64,000 nt of DNA from Tetrahymena elliotti 4EA (taxonomy: Eukaryota > Ciliophora > Oligohymenophorea > Hymenostomatida > Tetrahymenidae). The notes beneath the pieces were generated by a model. The model searched no databases and was not told the DNA's origin. It was given only the letters and a program-made list of their open reading frames with translations. The DNA is taken from assembly GCA_000231825.2 (NCBI GenBank), contig JH720311.1, forward strand, positions 124,001 through 188,000, in the 5' to 3' direction. The position numbers and the translations under genes were made by a program. Below, piece by piece: positions 1-13,487 of this stretch; position 1 is the first letter of the stretch, and every line of letters starts with the position of its first letter.

Positions 1-3000
1 TGAAAGTTGTAAACTAAATTTCAAAAATTAAGTTATTTTATATTATTGTAGAAAATGTTTACCAGTGTTACTAAGATGCAAAATCCCTATGAATTTCAAA
101 TAATAACCTGTTAAAATTCTCTCTGACTATTAAATAATTTTTTAGACACTAAAGTTAAGGTAAGTAAATTAGAGAGTAAAAAATATTAAGAAGTTAAGGA
201 TAATAATAACTACAGATCCAGAACATTCAACACAATTTAGAGATTAGAATGTTTTTGAATACCTTTTATCCCAAATCTTTCCTTTAATATCACAATTCTC
301 ACATAATATCCCAATGTGACCAACTTCGCATCCAAACTTTAATTTGATTTTAATTTACAATTAAAAATCAGGAGAAAAAAAATAAAATTTTTTAGAAATG
401 AGTTAATCTGAAAAATTTGAAGATCAAATAAATTAAAATTGAAGAAAATTACTCTCGATGTTTCTTTTTGAGGTTAGCAACTTCGCTAATTCTTTGCACA
501 AAATATTATTTCATCAGTGTAATTATTTGCTCTCCAGTATCCAGTCAATAGTTTAATGTTAGAACCTAAGCATTACTAGGCTCCTAAGGGACACGATTTA
601 CAGCTTTGATCAGAAGTATCTAGCGAATACTTTCCATCTGGGCATTACTCACATAATATTTTATTTGTAAATGAGACTTCAATTTCCCCTATTACACAGT
701 TTCTAAAGCTAATATCAAATTAAATTGAGATATAGATTGAAGTACTATTCAATTAATTCTAAGAAGATTTGTAATCAAATAAAATATTAGATTAAATCTT
801 GATTTAACTTTTCTAAAGAGGTTTTGAAGTAATGCTAAAATCAAGGTTAAATCCTTTTTCTGAATATTTAGCTATTGAGCTCCCTTATATAAAGGTATTA
901 TTACCATCTAAAACTTATAAATTTAAATTTTCTAGTTCTTATTGCAAATTTTTATTGATATTTAGACTAGTTAGTGCCAAAAAATTAAGGTAGTTACCTT
1001 CTTCATCTTTTAATTTAATATTATCTAGTTTTATTTACCCTCCACTTTTGAAATCTAAAATCTTGAATGAATTTTGCTAATCTTAACTTTATTATACTCC
1101 TTCAATTTAATTTATATCAAATTCTATTGATCTAAGCTAAGATCCTATATTTTATCCATAAAAAGTTGCTTTATTTTCTTTGAAATACAAATAGAACTAA
1201 TTGTCTATATTTTAGAATAGCTATGGGATATATGATTCATAATAAATTGCTCCTCCAACAGCAGCTGAGTTTTGAATGAAATAGCTATCATATAATTCTA
1301 GGTTTATATTATTTAAATACATTGCTCCTCCTTTACCTTTAGAAGCTTAATTAGATTAGAATAAATTCTAGCCTTCAAGTTTTAGTAATTGAGTTTAGTC
1401 TTTATTTCCGAGATAATACAAAGCTCCTCCATAATCTTTTAAACTTTTATTTTAAAGGAGTTATGTATTTTTTATGATTGATTTTTGAACATCATTTAAA
1501 TAAATTGAGCCTCCTTTTCCTTACTTTGAAATGTTACCATCAAAAGTTGATTCTAAAATGATTAAACTTTCCATTTTTGAAATGGTAAAAATGCAACCAT
1601 CTTATTCACATTCATTTAATTTAAACTAGGAGTTTTTTATTTCTAAGATATTAGAATTTTATACAGAAATAAGAGAGATTACTGGAGTATTAGTAAAAAG
1701 CCTAAAATGACTAAAATAAACTCTGCATGATGCTTAACTTATGATTTGAATTAATGAAGCTGAACTGTTTTCTAATTATATATCATTTAAATTAATTTAC
1801 TGTGATTCTACTACCTGCATAAGATACGTTTCTTTCGCAGTATGGCATTTAGTACATTAGAATTTAGATAAAATCATTTTTTATGCTTTTAATTAAAATA
1901 AATTTGAATCATTGAGATTTAAAGATTCAATTCTAACACCCTGAAATTCTATATCTGAAGATAATATTTCTAATTTAATATTATCGCTTTCTGATATTAT
2001 CAAATTGATAAATTCAACCTTTAAATTCTAGTAAATATAAATCTCTAGGTACTCTTCAGTTTTTAAAAATAAATTATCTTACAAATTAGTTTTATATATC
2101 AAGATGTCTTCTAAGGTTAAATATTAGCAACCTATTTAATTAATAAAACCATGGCCTTTTAGATTTTCACATCTAAAATTGTTTACTGTGGTATTATAAA
2201 CCAAAGCTTATTTAATAAAATAATTTTCCAAATAAGTTGAATGAATTTTAATATTCAAGATTATAACTTGTTAAATTTTATTCAAAATTATAAAATCATG
2301 AAAAGTTGAACTTAAACAATTAACTCCTTTAATTTCAACATATTTAGTATTCATTATGTTAAAGATGTACCCTGAATGAAAATTACTATTCAGAAACTAA
2401 ATATCTTCTATAACTACAGTTTCACAATTTTAAATGGTTATTAAATTGTTATTTTTTGTTGAATTAAGATTTTAGATGGTCAAAGTTTTGATATGAAGAA
2501 CCTGTAAATTTTAAATTATTAATTCAGTCTACATTTCTAAAATATTTAAATCATACAGGAATAGCTTTTTTAGGTTTTTTTAAGAATTCAATATTATAGG
2601 TTTCTCTTAAATGATCCTCAAATTTAAAGAGTTTATTTCTACTATTGAAATAACATTTGAGTCGAATATTGTTCCGTCTAACCACTTAACAGTTGATTTG
2701 TTGAAATTAGAAGACTATCTTTTAATTTAAGAAGAATATATAATTTTGACACCATCTTAAATTAAGTTTTCAAAAAAATAGGGTTATTATATTTCTTGAT
2801 CGTCTTTGAGAACTATTTATTACTGAAGCAATTACTAGTTTGTATATTTCAGATTTTATTAAATATATTTTTGGAGGAATTAATTTTAGTATTTTGAATC
2901 AGATTATTCTAGTTGATATGAACAAGAAGTAGAGATGTTGTCTAAGGAGATAAAATACTCCACAATATTCATAATATTTTGCCCAACTATTTCTAAATAT

Positions 3001-6000
3001 CTATTTCCATTTAAATCTTTATTTATTACAAAACTCAATATTTGAAGAAGATTTTCATTTTTCTAAAATAAAATGATAGGATTTTCATCATCTATTTGAA
3101 ATTTAACAACTAATAACATTTAATTTTGAATAATTATAAAATAATTCTGATAGTTAGTAAAATATATTCTATTCAAATTAATAAAAGCATGAATTGTAGG
3201 ATAAGCTTTCTATAATGAATATTTATTGTAAATTTCTAGTTGTGATTCACAAAAGGCAAAAAGATAAATATCATCTGTGTAAATTTTTGTTTGTAGTAAG
3301 CAGGGATTCTATATTTTTACTTTAAATTCTAGCTTTTATGAGTAGACATATGTAAAACCCTAATCACCTACAATATATATGAGATTTCTTTCTTCTTCTA
3401 AATAAATATTTAGAATGTTATATTTTACTTAAACAGAAGCCATCTCAATTAATGAAGATCCATCAATAATTTTCATTATAGACTCAGGTTAAATTACAAC
3501 AATTAATTGATTACTTTATGAATCATCAGACATATTTGAAAAAATAATTTAATTTTAAGTACTGAAATTATTTATAATTTTAGAATTCACACTTGAAAAC
3601 TTCAAAACTAAGCTGATATCATTTATTTGGCTAATTTTTTATGATATTAAGATGTCTTTTTCCAAATCATATGAGTATATAGTCCCTTGTGAAAAATAAA
3701 TTAAGAAGGATATGTTGATCAATCCTCTGTAGTAAATATTAGAACCTTAATTTTAATAGACAAGGATCAAATCTAGTTACTAAGTTTGCGATGCTACATT
3801 TAAATTGATTTTGTATATGTCATTAGTGAGGTACTAAATTAATAATAATTAATTTAATTTTGAATCATAGAAAATGTCTCTTATAGAGTATAATAATTCA
3901 ACTTCTGATATTTTAGATATTTGATATTTGTTAACATCAACAATACCGTAAAGGATATAGTCTAAATTTTAATAAATAAATGTTGAGTCTTTAGTTTTAA
4001 TTAGTTATCCATAAGATAAACTTTTAATATTATTATATTTCAAGGGTATAAAATATAGATATTTAAAGTAACTTTTTTAGAAAAGAGACAATTATCTAAT
4101 TCTTAAGTTATAAAATAAGCATAGATCAAGGTCAAATTATAAATAAAGTATTTATTATGATTAAGTGATATTAAAACTATTAGTATAAACTACTTGATTC
4201 AAGTCATAAGTATTAATTGCCATTTAGTTTTGAATAATTAACAAATTCCTCTTTGTGTCTAAGTAAATAAATTGTATTATTTAGTTTGGATTTTCATAAT
4301 CCAAAATAGTTTCTATGAATTCTAATTAAGGGAATGAATAAGCATGAATATATAAACTGCTATCGAAAAAGATATATTTTTTTTGAAAATCTATCTTAAA
4401 TCCATTAAGTTGGGAGTTTTTGAGTTTTTTTTAAATTAAATTATTGGTCACATAATCATAAAATATCAAAGAATCATTTTGTTGAAGAATAATTAATTGA
4501 TTAGACTTAGGTTCAAAGTATACATTTTTAGATAAAAATTCATTATCTAAAACAGCATCATGTATTTTATTTAAAAAGATTAAATCTATTACAGTAATTT
4601 ATTAAGCAGTATTATCAACGGCAATAAGTAAATCTTTGTTTGAATCTAAGTAAAAAACAGTTGAATCAAAAAAGCTCATTTTTAATGATTGCAAAAATAT
4701 TCCTTTGTAAAGACTAAGTAAACCATCTTCTTTGTTATAAATAATTAAAGTTTTCAATTTAATGTCTACAACAAGTGGAGTCATCACAAAATAAATATTT
4801 CTATAGATTTATTCATTCTTTAAGAAAAATAAAAATTAAGTAAGATAAAGTTAATACAAAAAAAAAATTACAAAGTATTAAATAGGTTTTTTCATTCCTT
4901 CGCTGATCGTATACTCTACAATAATGGGACAAAACAACAATACTAAGTTATCTTTACAAAGAATTGTATATTGAGGTAATATCATTAGGCTATTTAAGTC
5001 AAAAATTATTTATTTTTAAGAATTGTTTGCATACTAATTTTAAAAAAAATATTATTATTTTTAATTTATATTTAAAAATTTAATTTTACATCAACAATAT
5101 AAATTGTATTGAAGCTAGTTTAAATAATAATTTTAGAATAGATTTAGCAAATATCAATTTTTAGGATTTAGTCATAAGTAAATAGCTTCTTAAATTCAAG
5201 GCTTTGATTTAAATAATAAATATTTAAATCAAAAAGTTAGTTGATCTTTGTTGTGAAAATTATTGCTTACAATTATAAATCAAGAAAAATTTATTCAACT
5301 TTAGCATCGATTTTAAATTCTAATTTTTCTTAAGTGAAAGCATTTAGTTTTAAAAGATTTGAGTTGTTTTTATCAAAATAGTAAAGATCTAAATTTTCCT
5401 CATTTAAATATAGAATATCATAAGGCTTGTTCAGTTGATAATTAATGTAAGATTTGTTTTCAATGTTATAGCTAGAAATTATTTCATGTTAAATAGTAGT
5501 GTCTATAATAATATTAATTGATGCATATCTATTTGGGTAAAAAAGTGGATAAGCAATGCTAAAATCGTAATTGAATACTTTTACAACTTACTGTGTTTTA
5601 TAGTGAATTAGATATTATCTCTTTAAAACTAAATTACTGTTTTTGCTAAAAAAGAATAAACTATGCTTATTTTTTTTTTAATCTAGTATTTTTATGGTGC
5701 TCGAAGTTAATGTCTCAAAGCTAAAGTATATTAGATTTTCATCAGTTGAAACTAAAATATTTTTTTAATCCGCAGATTTATAAAATTAAATTTTTTCAGA
5801 AAACAAGTTATTTGCAGGTGTTTTTGAGATTACCTACAAATTTGAGGACAATATTACTATAAATTAAAAAGAAAATAAGATCAGTTAATTATCTTAAAAT
5901 TTAAACAATCTTTTTAATAAATCTTGTTAAAACTCTGGAATTATTTCATAAGTCGAGAATTCCATTTACTTTAAGGAAAACGCTTTTATCTTTTATTAAT

Positions 6001-8548
6001 TTTAATACCATACGTATATGTAATTATCTACAAATAAAACTGAAAAAGAGTTTTCTATTGCCTCAACAATAATAAATATAGGCTCATCTTGATTAAATAA
6101 ATCTTAATAAGTAAGAGTATTTAAATCAAATATTTAAGTTTTCTACTAAGCATCATCAACCACAATAATATTATCATTAAATATCCATAAATAATTTGAG
6201 TAAGCTGCTTAAGGCTCACTAGAGAAATTATTGATCATTTATTTATTAGTAACATCAAATAAAATTTTATAGCAAAATATGATGATGTAATTAAAATCAA
6301 CTATTAGTTGTGCAATATCAAAATACCTTGAATCAACATAATCAAGCATAAGGTACGGCATATTTTGTTTTAAGAGAATTTATTAGCTGCATATATCAAT
6401 TAATTAAAGTACTTATTAAAAATAAAAAGTCTCATAGACTAAAAAAAATATGCACTCACTATTTACTACTCTTTTTAACAAGCTAACCGAATCTAATTAG
6501 GGATCATCTATAATCTACTGATTTATTATTATCGATTTTTAAATTTAATTAGTTTAATAGAAGGGTAAAGGAATATCTTATTCCTAAATAAATCCTAATT
6601 TATTTTTTTAAATATTACTTGAATAGTATCTATTTTTGTAACCAAAAAGAGAATTTCTTAAGCTTGATTCATAATTTTAAAATGATAGCTCAAGAGTATA
6701 TCCTTCTAATTAAGCTTATGTGGCTATAGTATGCTTTTCTAAAAGATTGTAAGAAATCATACTTATTTAATAATTCCCAAATTTAAATACAAAAAAGACT
6801 GAATTATTATATATGAACCTTGAAAAGTGTTATTAGTTATTAGGAAGGTCAAAAATATGTTTGAACTACTCTAAAGAAGTTATTTTAGTGAGACCATCAT
6901 CAATAGGAACATAATAATAATAGTCCGAGTAGTCCCAAATTAAGCAATAATCAGGTTATTAGGATTGAATAGATGGAAGTATATATATAGCGAGTGTGGA
7001 ATCAAATTTTTAGGTAAAAGTGACAATAGTTTAAGTATAATCTTTAGTAATTTGATTAACCTAAAAGGAACTATCTGTTCTTGTTAAGAGTATTCTTGCC
7101 TTTTAATTATATACTATCAAATTTTACATTTATTCCTAAGCTTTTGAAATACTTTAAACTAACTTAACTGCAAAATCGTTTTAATTTAAAGTAAATTAGT
7201 AAATTTCATAACTTTCTTTCGATTCACATAAGAACATAAATTAATCATTGTCTACAATTTCAGCATATCTACAACTAAGGTTAATATTTTCTAGTTAAAA
7301 TATTCTATCTCCTGGAAAAAGTTAAAAAACTCTACCCTAATTTTAAATATTTTATTTAATTATTTTAAAAAAATATTATTTGATATCAATTTTTAAAATT
7401 AACATTCAAAATTTCAATTTAACTTGATAAGATAATATTGATGTTTTATTTAGGTAAAATTAATATTCAAAATTTCAATTTAACTTGATAAGATAATATT
7501 GATGTTTTATTTAGGTGATAATAAAAAATACCTTTATTGTTGGGTTAAAAATAAAAGCTAGACAAATTTAATTTACCTGTTGATAATTTCCAGTTTCAAA
7601 GTAGCTCAATATTTTTAACTTTTCACTTAATATAAAAACATTCATATTTTCTGAAATTTTATCAAATTTAATAAAATTTCCTGAAGTGATAGAATATAGA
7701 TAAGATTCAGATTTTGACCTTATAAAAAATACTAATATATTCATCATTTTAAAATATGATTAAAAACTTGAATTATTTCCTATTTTTGAAATAGGAATCT
7801 TTAATAATTACTGAGTAACAACATCATAAACGACCAAATTCACATTACCACCACACCCTATTGTGTCTTTAAACTAAAATAACTCTATTTCTTCTGCTGA
7901 AAACTCAGTTCGAGGGAGTAGTTCAAATGTTTCTATTACTTGTAAGTCAAAATTTGTGATGCTTACTTTACAATATTAATACACTATAACTATCTTATCA
8001 TTAGAAGAAGCAAAAACTGCCAAAATAGTATCAAAATTTTAAAATTTAGAATATTCATTTATTTAATTACAAGCTATTACATCTTCACATATTTTTTGTT
8101 TATTGTTTTCTTTGGTACTATTTTGGCAGGAATATTCACATTTGCTATATCTGTGATCATATAGTTATTCGTTTTGGCAGATACCTTATTTTAAATAACA
8201 AAGACCATCACTTCTTAATTCCATACTTTCAACGCAATCAATACAATTATTATTATTATCACATTATTTGCATCCAGATATTTTGCATTTTATGCAAGCT
8301 TTTTAGTCTTTGTCTTCTTAAGTATTTTCCTCACATTAAGTTAGACAGCTGTTATTTTAGATTGAATAGTAGTAATCATTTATGCACTAAGTGCATTAAT
8401 TAAATGATCGACCAAAACAAGATAAACAAGATTTATCGCAATCTAAACACTATTAACTAATAATATCATAGAGCTAACCTGCTTAGTTATTGCAAGATTG
8501 ACTCAAGATGAAACTCAATTAAGAGAGATAGAGTACTAAAAAGAGCAT
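1..8548 (-). CDS. Giant Cys-rich / beta-propeller / beta-helix membrane protein, 3' end off window
   Basis: The start at 8548 (ATG) opens a signal peptide (MLFLVLYLSQLSFILSQS) followed by a cysteine-rich furin/GCC2-like stretch with CxxC pairs (to about 8100). A long region of weak repeats follows that looks like a beta-propeller (about 7900-3000). At about 1500-1180, GGA/GGS motifs recur roughly every 90 bp (for example QNSAAVGGAIY), which fits a right-handed beta-helix. At 660-200 there is CEQCPDGKYS, then GYWR and GHIGILCENC, the usual lead-in to the C-terminal membrane segments of this ciliate family. I see introns at 7331-7575, 5034-5089, 4818-4871 and about 343-443, each joining open frames in phase. 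The two short introns near 4850-5090 rule out my first idea of two genes. Reading stays open to base 1. Function unknown; a cell-surface role is inferred from the architecture. Confidence 0.72.
7395..7516. repeat. Two tandem 61-bp units inside an intron
   Basis: Units at 7395-7455 and 7456-7516 differ at a single position (aacattc against aatattc). They lie inside the 7331-7575 intron of the giant membrane-protein gene, on its non-coding side, so they change intron length only. The near identity points to a recent local duplication. Confidence 0.9.
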
Positions 8549-10289
8549 ATTTTCTATCTGTATGTTTTATTTTGAGAACATTACTCTATTTTAATATTTT
8601 AATTTCTTACTATTTCAATGATTTAATTTTCCAAAAAAAACATTAGAAAAGAATTGGAGTAATCTAAAATATTGTAATTCGTTCTATTATTTTTTTTTCT
8701 TTTGTGGATTTAATTTTCAATAATAATGTACATTCATAATTTGATGATGCATTTTCTGTTTAAATATAAAGTTAAAAAATACACAAAAAAGTTATTTGTC
8801 AAAAAAAAGACATAACAATTTGATATTTTTAAACATCTTTTTCCCTGCAAGTGGAAAATGTATTTTTCAGTTTTTTTTATTTGAATTAGAAATAATAGTT
8901 TTTTAAATTCTTTAACCCAAAATATCTCAATTAAAAAAATATTTTTTTCTGTAAGTTTTGTTTGTAGATGAAAAAAAAAATTTATTTTATTGTTTAAGAA
9001 AATTTCTGATTTTTACTTGTTTTTCTTTTTATCACTAAAATTTAATAAATAGCTGTAAATTAATATCTTTCCTTGAAAACAAAAGTTTTTTGAAGAATTT
9101 TAATCTTCATAAAATAGTAATAAAAGCTTTTGATATTTATTTTAGTACCACTTACTCAATAAAATTTTACTTTAAAGTGAAATATCCAAACCAAAATACA
9201 TTACAGACATCTATAAATTTTGTTACGAATTAATTTAATTTATACCCATTTTAGTATAAAAAGATATTTATGAGAAGTAATTGTGACATTTTTAGTAAAA
9301 AATAAAATTAGCAGAATACTTATGCAATTTGCTAAAAAATAAATTATTTTTCAAGTTCATTCATTCTAAAAATCTGTTTTGTTTCAAGTTAATTATCTCC
9401 TTTATAATTTTATAAGTTTTTCATTTTGATAATTATAACAATTACTATTTCTTTAAAATTATTTTTAAAAATCAAAAATTACAAAAAATATAAATAATTT
9501 AGTTCATTTTAGAATAAATGAAATGTTTACTGATTAAAATAATAGCCTTTATAATAGTTTTCTCTTTCACTTTACTTTTATTAATTTTGTTTATTTCCTT
9601 ATTTCATGAAGTAAGTCTATATTTTTCTTTGATATTTACTTATTCACTAAAAAACCATAAATTAATCAATATTTATCAGTAATTTATTCAAAAAAAAAAA
9701 CAGTACTTAATTGTGAGATGAGATATATTAACCATAAATAAATTAAAAAAATTAAATATATTTTCTCTATTTATTATTACATTAATTTATTTACTCAAAA
9801 TTAATTACTTGGAATTTTATTAAAGATATTTAAAGAAGAAAGGAAATCCTTCTATAATTATTTTTTTTAATATTCAGTCATAACAACAATTTATTTAGAA
9901 TTTAGTTTTTCATTTAATTTAAACACTAAATTTTTAATTTTTTTCTTTAGGAGCACAATCAGTTGATAAATAAAAAATTAGTTTTTATAAACTTTGATTA
10001 CATAAAAATGATTTGTTTGTTTATATAGTTTTGAAATTAAAATCATACTACTTAATAGTAAGAAACAAAAAATAAATTTAAAATTAAATCTTAAATTTGT
10101 TTTATTTTACACAATCTTCTTTTAAAACTATTTAATTTTCATAAAAAATATTTTGTAATTTAAGTAAAAAGAAAAATCTTATTTTTTGTAATAATCCAAT
10201 ATCTAATAACTTTAGTTATATTATTAAATTTCTTTTGTATCTTAAAATTTAAAATTATTTAGATTTTTTTCTGAAAAATATTTAATTTA

Positions 10290-10389
10290 NNNNNNNNNNN
10301 NNNNNNNNNNNNNNNNNNNNNNNNNNNNNNNNNNNNNNNNNNNNNNNNNNNNNNNNNNNNNNNNNNNNNNNNNNNNNNNNNNNNNNNNN
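10290..10389. other. Assembly gap (100 N)
   Basis: Exactly 100 N, the convention for a gap of unknown length. Sequence on both sides is extremely AT-rich. Confidence 0.98.
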
Positions 10390-11254
10390 TTTAATTTTCA
10401 AACGAAAAAAAATTTTATAATTTTTCCCTATTTTGATAAAAAAATATCTTTTAAATTCATAATTAACAATATTTTTTCTCACATTTCGAAAGCATTTTAT
10501 TTAATTTCTTATTGAAATTAGAAAAAACTAATAAATTCTTATGAATTGATAAGTAAATTTTCCTTTTAAACTCATTCTTTTTAGTGATAAAATTAAAATA
10601 GTGAAATCCTGAGTGATATTATTAATATATTTTTCTTCATCTCTAAATTGCAAAATTGTAAAAAATTATTTATTTTAAAATTTAGTTTCATTATTTTTTT
10701 TCTCTTAAATCTTTAGTGCTTTACTTAATTAAAGCCAATTAAATTCTATTAATTTTTATATTGAATTGGAATCAAAATCATCAGTGCCTTGATTTAGAAA
10801 ATTCAGTTTATGAATAATATTAAAAAAATAAATATTAAATCCTAATCTTCTTATTTTTTTTGCAAAAAGGTGTTTGTATTTTTATTGGTTATTACCATAC
10901 AGTAAGAAACCAAAATAATATTGACAAAAATGACTAAAAATTAAAAAATAAATTACTCTAATGTTATATATTCTACAAATAATATTGAGGCTGTCAATAT
11001 AGCAAACTTATATTAAAAAAATTTGATCTTAAACCAATAATAGTTTTAGTTAATCTCCATAAGTTAAAATTTTTGAATTTTAGATTATTTTAGAATTTAA
11101 ATATTTTTCAGAATTAAAAAATGATTAAAATCACAAATAAAAACAAGAAAGCTTTCTGTAAAATAGAATTACATAGTATTGGTTTTATTCATTATTGATT
11201 AAATAGTCAATTATTTAATCAATAAAATAGTCAAAAATTTTAGTTGTAAAAATT

Positions 11255-11560
11255 ATTATCTATGATTATATATCTATAAATATTTAATCAACTTGAACAT
11301 CTATTTTCTACTTTTTGTTAAGTTATTGCATTTAGTTTTCTAAGATTTGAGTTATTTTTATCAAAATAGTAAAGGTATATTTTTTTCTCCATTTAAAAAA
11401 AGAATGTGTTTAGGCTTGTTCATTTAATAGTTAATATGCCTTGCCTATCTTTCAATGTTTTAGATATAAATTATTTTTTATTCTAATACATCAATAATAA
11501 TTTTAATAGATACAAATCTATTTGGTAAAAACATAAATAGAAAGTTTTTAATTCAATATT
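11255..11560 (-). pseudogene. Decayed duplicate of part of the giant membrane-protein gene
   Basis: This stretch aligns by eye with 5265-5570 of the giant gene. Shared blocks in the same order and orientation include gcatttagtttt, aagatttgagtt, ttatcaaaatagtaaag and aggcttgttca. Many substitutions and small indels separate the copies, and no frame stays convincingly open beyond the matching blocks. It is best read as a non-functional relic of a paralogue or a partial duplication. The rest of that paralogue is either lost or in the nearby gap. Confidence 0.7.
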
Positions 11561-12551
11561 ATACTATTTTTAGTATTTAAAAATGGATAAAATATTTGCT
11601 CTTGTAAACAAATAATCAAACAAATGTTATTGAACAAAAATAAATATTTCTAAAAAGAAAAAAATTTTTTAAATAAAATTAACATAAAATAAATTAAGAT
11701 TATCAATTATTTAAAAGAAGATAAATATTCTTAAGAATTTTTACAAGATATTTTAATTAATCTTTAAAATAAAAAATGTTTATAAAAAAAATTTACTTAA
11801 AATATTTGTTTTAGATTAATTTTGATTGCTTTTTATGGTAATTTATAAAATATTAAAATAAATAATAAGTTGAGTATTTTAATCCAACCAGTTAAAAATA
11901 ATAAATTAAATAAATGATTGAATAGTGATATTTTCAATAAAATAGAAAAATTAATTAAAAAACAATAAATTTACTAAATTTTATAAAAAAACTTACTATA
12001 TATTGTGTTAAAAATTAAAATAAGTTAGAAACTAAAATATTTAAGAAAATATTAAAAGGTTTTATAAAAAATAAATAAATAATGATTAAAAAAAAATAAT
12101 AAATAAGAAATAGAAAATAATGAGATTTAATGAGTGATTATCAATCTAATTGAAAATAATTGTTATCATGAAATTTATATAGAAAATGAATTAGTATAGA
12201 TTTTTTTTGTCAATAAAAATTAATATTATGCTTGATAAATGTTAGAAATTTTTTTTATCAGTTTGAAATAGGATTTTGTATTAACTGAGAGGATTTTAAT
12301 TATTAAATTTTTTATTTAGTGTTTGTCATAGAATAGTTAGTTGTTAGAAGTTAAAAATTAAAAATTTATTTTAAAAAGAAAGGCTTAAGCAAAATGGAAA
12401 TCCTAAAATATTTAGTAGATGTTTAGGTATTTTTTAAAGGAGGAGATTCTTAGCCAGTAAATTGCTTTTAGGTGTGAAACAAACACTAAAATATAAAAAT
12501 ACATTTAAATATCATTCATTTCGTTATTACATTAAATGTGCTTTATTCTTT

Positions 12552-13487
12552 TCATTTTTAGCTGTAAAGTATTTTTAATGGGTCGTAAGGCTCAATTCCT
12601 CTTTTCATTAGCTCATTGTTGGTTTTATGCACCCAAATTTGATGCAATATTTTGTCATTTTCATGCTCTCTAGCCATAACAACAAAAAATCTAATCAGAG
12701 ATTTAGGCATAGTCCCTGGTTCATGAGCAAAAATATATCCAAAAAAGAATAGGAAAATACACAATAGAATAGTTTTATCATATTAAAAGTCTTTAAACCA
12801 TTTATTTTTAACATATGCTTCATATATAATATCAAAGCTTCTAGTTGCAGTGTAAAGACCAAATATAGATCTTATGTTTTTGTTTAAAAATAGAATGCTA
12901 AACAAGCCCCCTAAAAAGCCACTTAAAAATGAATTTATATTTGGGTGATCAGAAATTTTATTTAACAAAGTGTTTGACAACTTCATGATAAAGCAGTAAG
13001 TTCCCAAAAAGAGGCCGGTTTTTATTTATTCTTTGCCAACTAGCAGTTACAAAAAAAGAAGAGGATTCTTCTTTATTTTTTTTAAAATAGAAAGAATTGC
13101 AATTACTGTTTTAAAGGCGTAAGCGTAAAAGAATGATTTAAAAGATTAAAAAAATATCTTTGCATACTAATTATTTTAAAGATTAAAGCATGTTTTCTAA
13201 GATGTTTAGATCAAACTCTTTATGTTGCCCATTTTGAAATATTTGAAAAAGCACAATAAGTTTTAGTTTTTTTGTTATTTGTGTTTGTGGAAGGGTGATT
13301 TTTTGTACGCAATAAAATTTCTGTAGTCTTAAAAAGAATAGAAAAAATTTTGAATAAAAAAGAAGATGAGAGAAAAAGCAAGAATTTGTTATAAAATACA
13401 TGATTAAAATATAATAACAAAATAAATAATATCGTTTTTTGATGGATAAGTAATTTAAGCTATTATTGGTCGATCATCTTTGATCAT
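12552..13487 (-). CDS. TMEM135-like membrane protein
   Basis: One uninterrupted ciliate-code reading frame of 311 codons, from ATG at 13487 to TGA at 12552. The product has several hydrophobic segments. Its C-terminal half, with FGLYTATRSFDIIYEAY then a membrane helix then AHEPGTMPKSLIRFF, resembles the C-terminal region of TMEM135, a multi-pass protein linked in animals to peroxisomes, lipid storage and mitochondrial dynamics. The glycine-rich FLSGFLGGLFSILF segment matches the Tim17-like helix seen in that family. The N-terminal third is more diverged. No introns. Family assignment is from motif memory, not a search; localisation is inferred. Confidence 0.68.

Larger units (their letters stand above)
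8549..12551. other. Non-coding region with gap, gene relic and a weak hydrophobic ORF
   Basis: About 4 kb of very AT-rich DNA. It holds the N gap at 10290-10389 and the degenerate gene fragment at about 11255-11560. On the plus strand, an ATG at about 9518 opens about 30 strongly hydrophobic codons followed by a GTAAGT donor-like site at about 9610. No continuing exon was found, so I do not call it a gene. Otherwise nothing recognisable. Confidence 0.6.

Noticed and set aside
4893..4984. Apparent stop of one gene (TGA at 4982-4984) and start of a second with a signal-peptide-like start at 4895.
   Set aside because: Two short GT-AG introns (5034-5089 and 4818-4871) remove both the stop and most of the hydrophobic stretch and keep one frame, so a single gene fits better.
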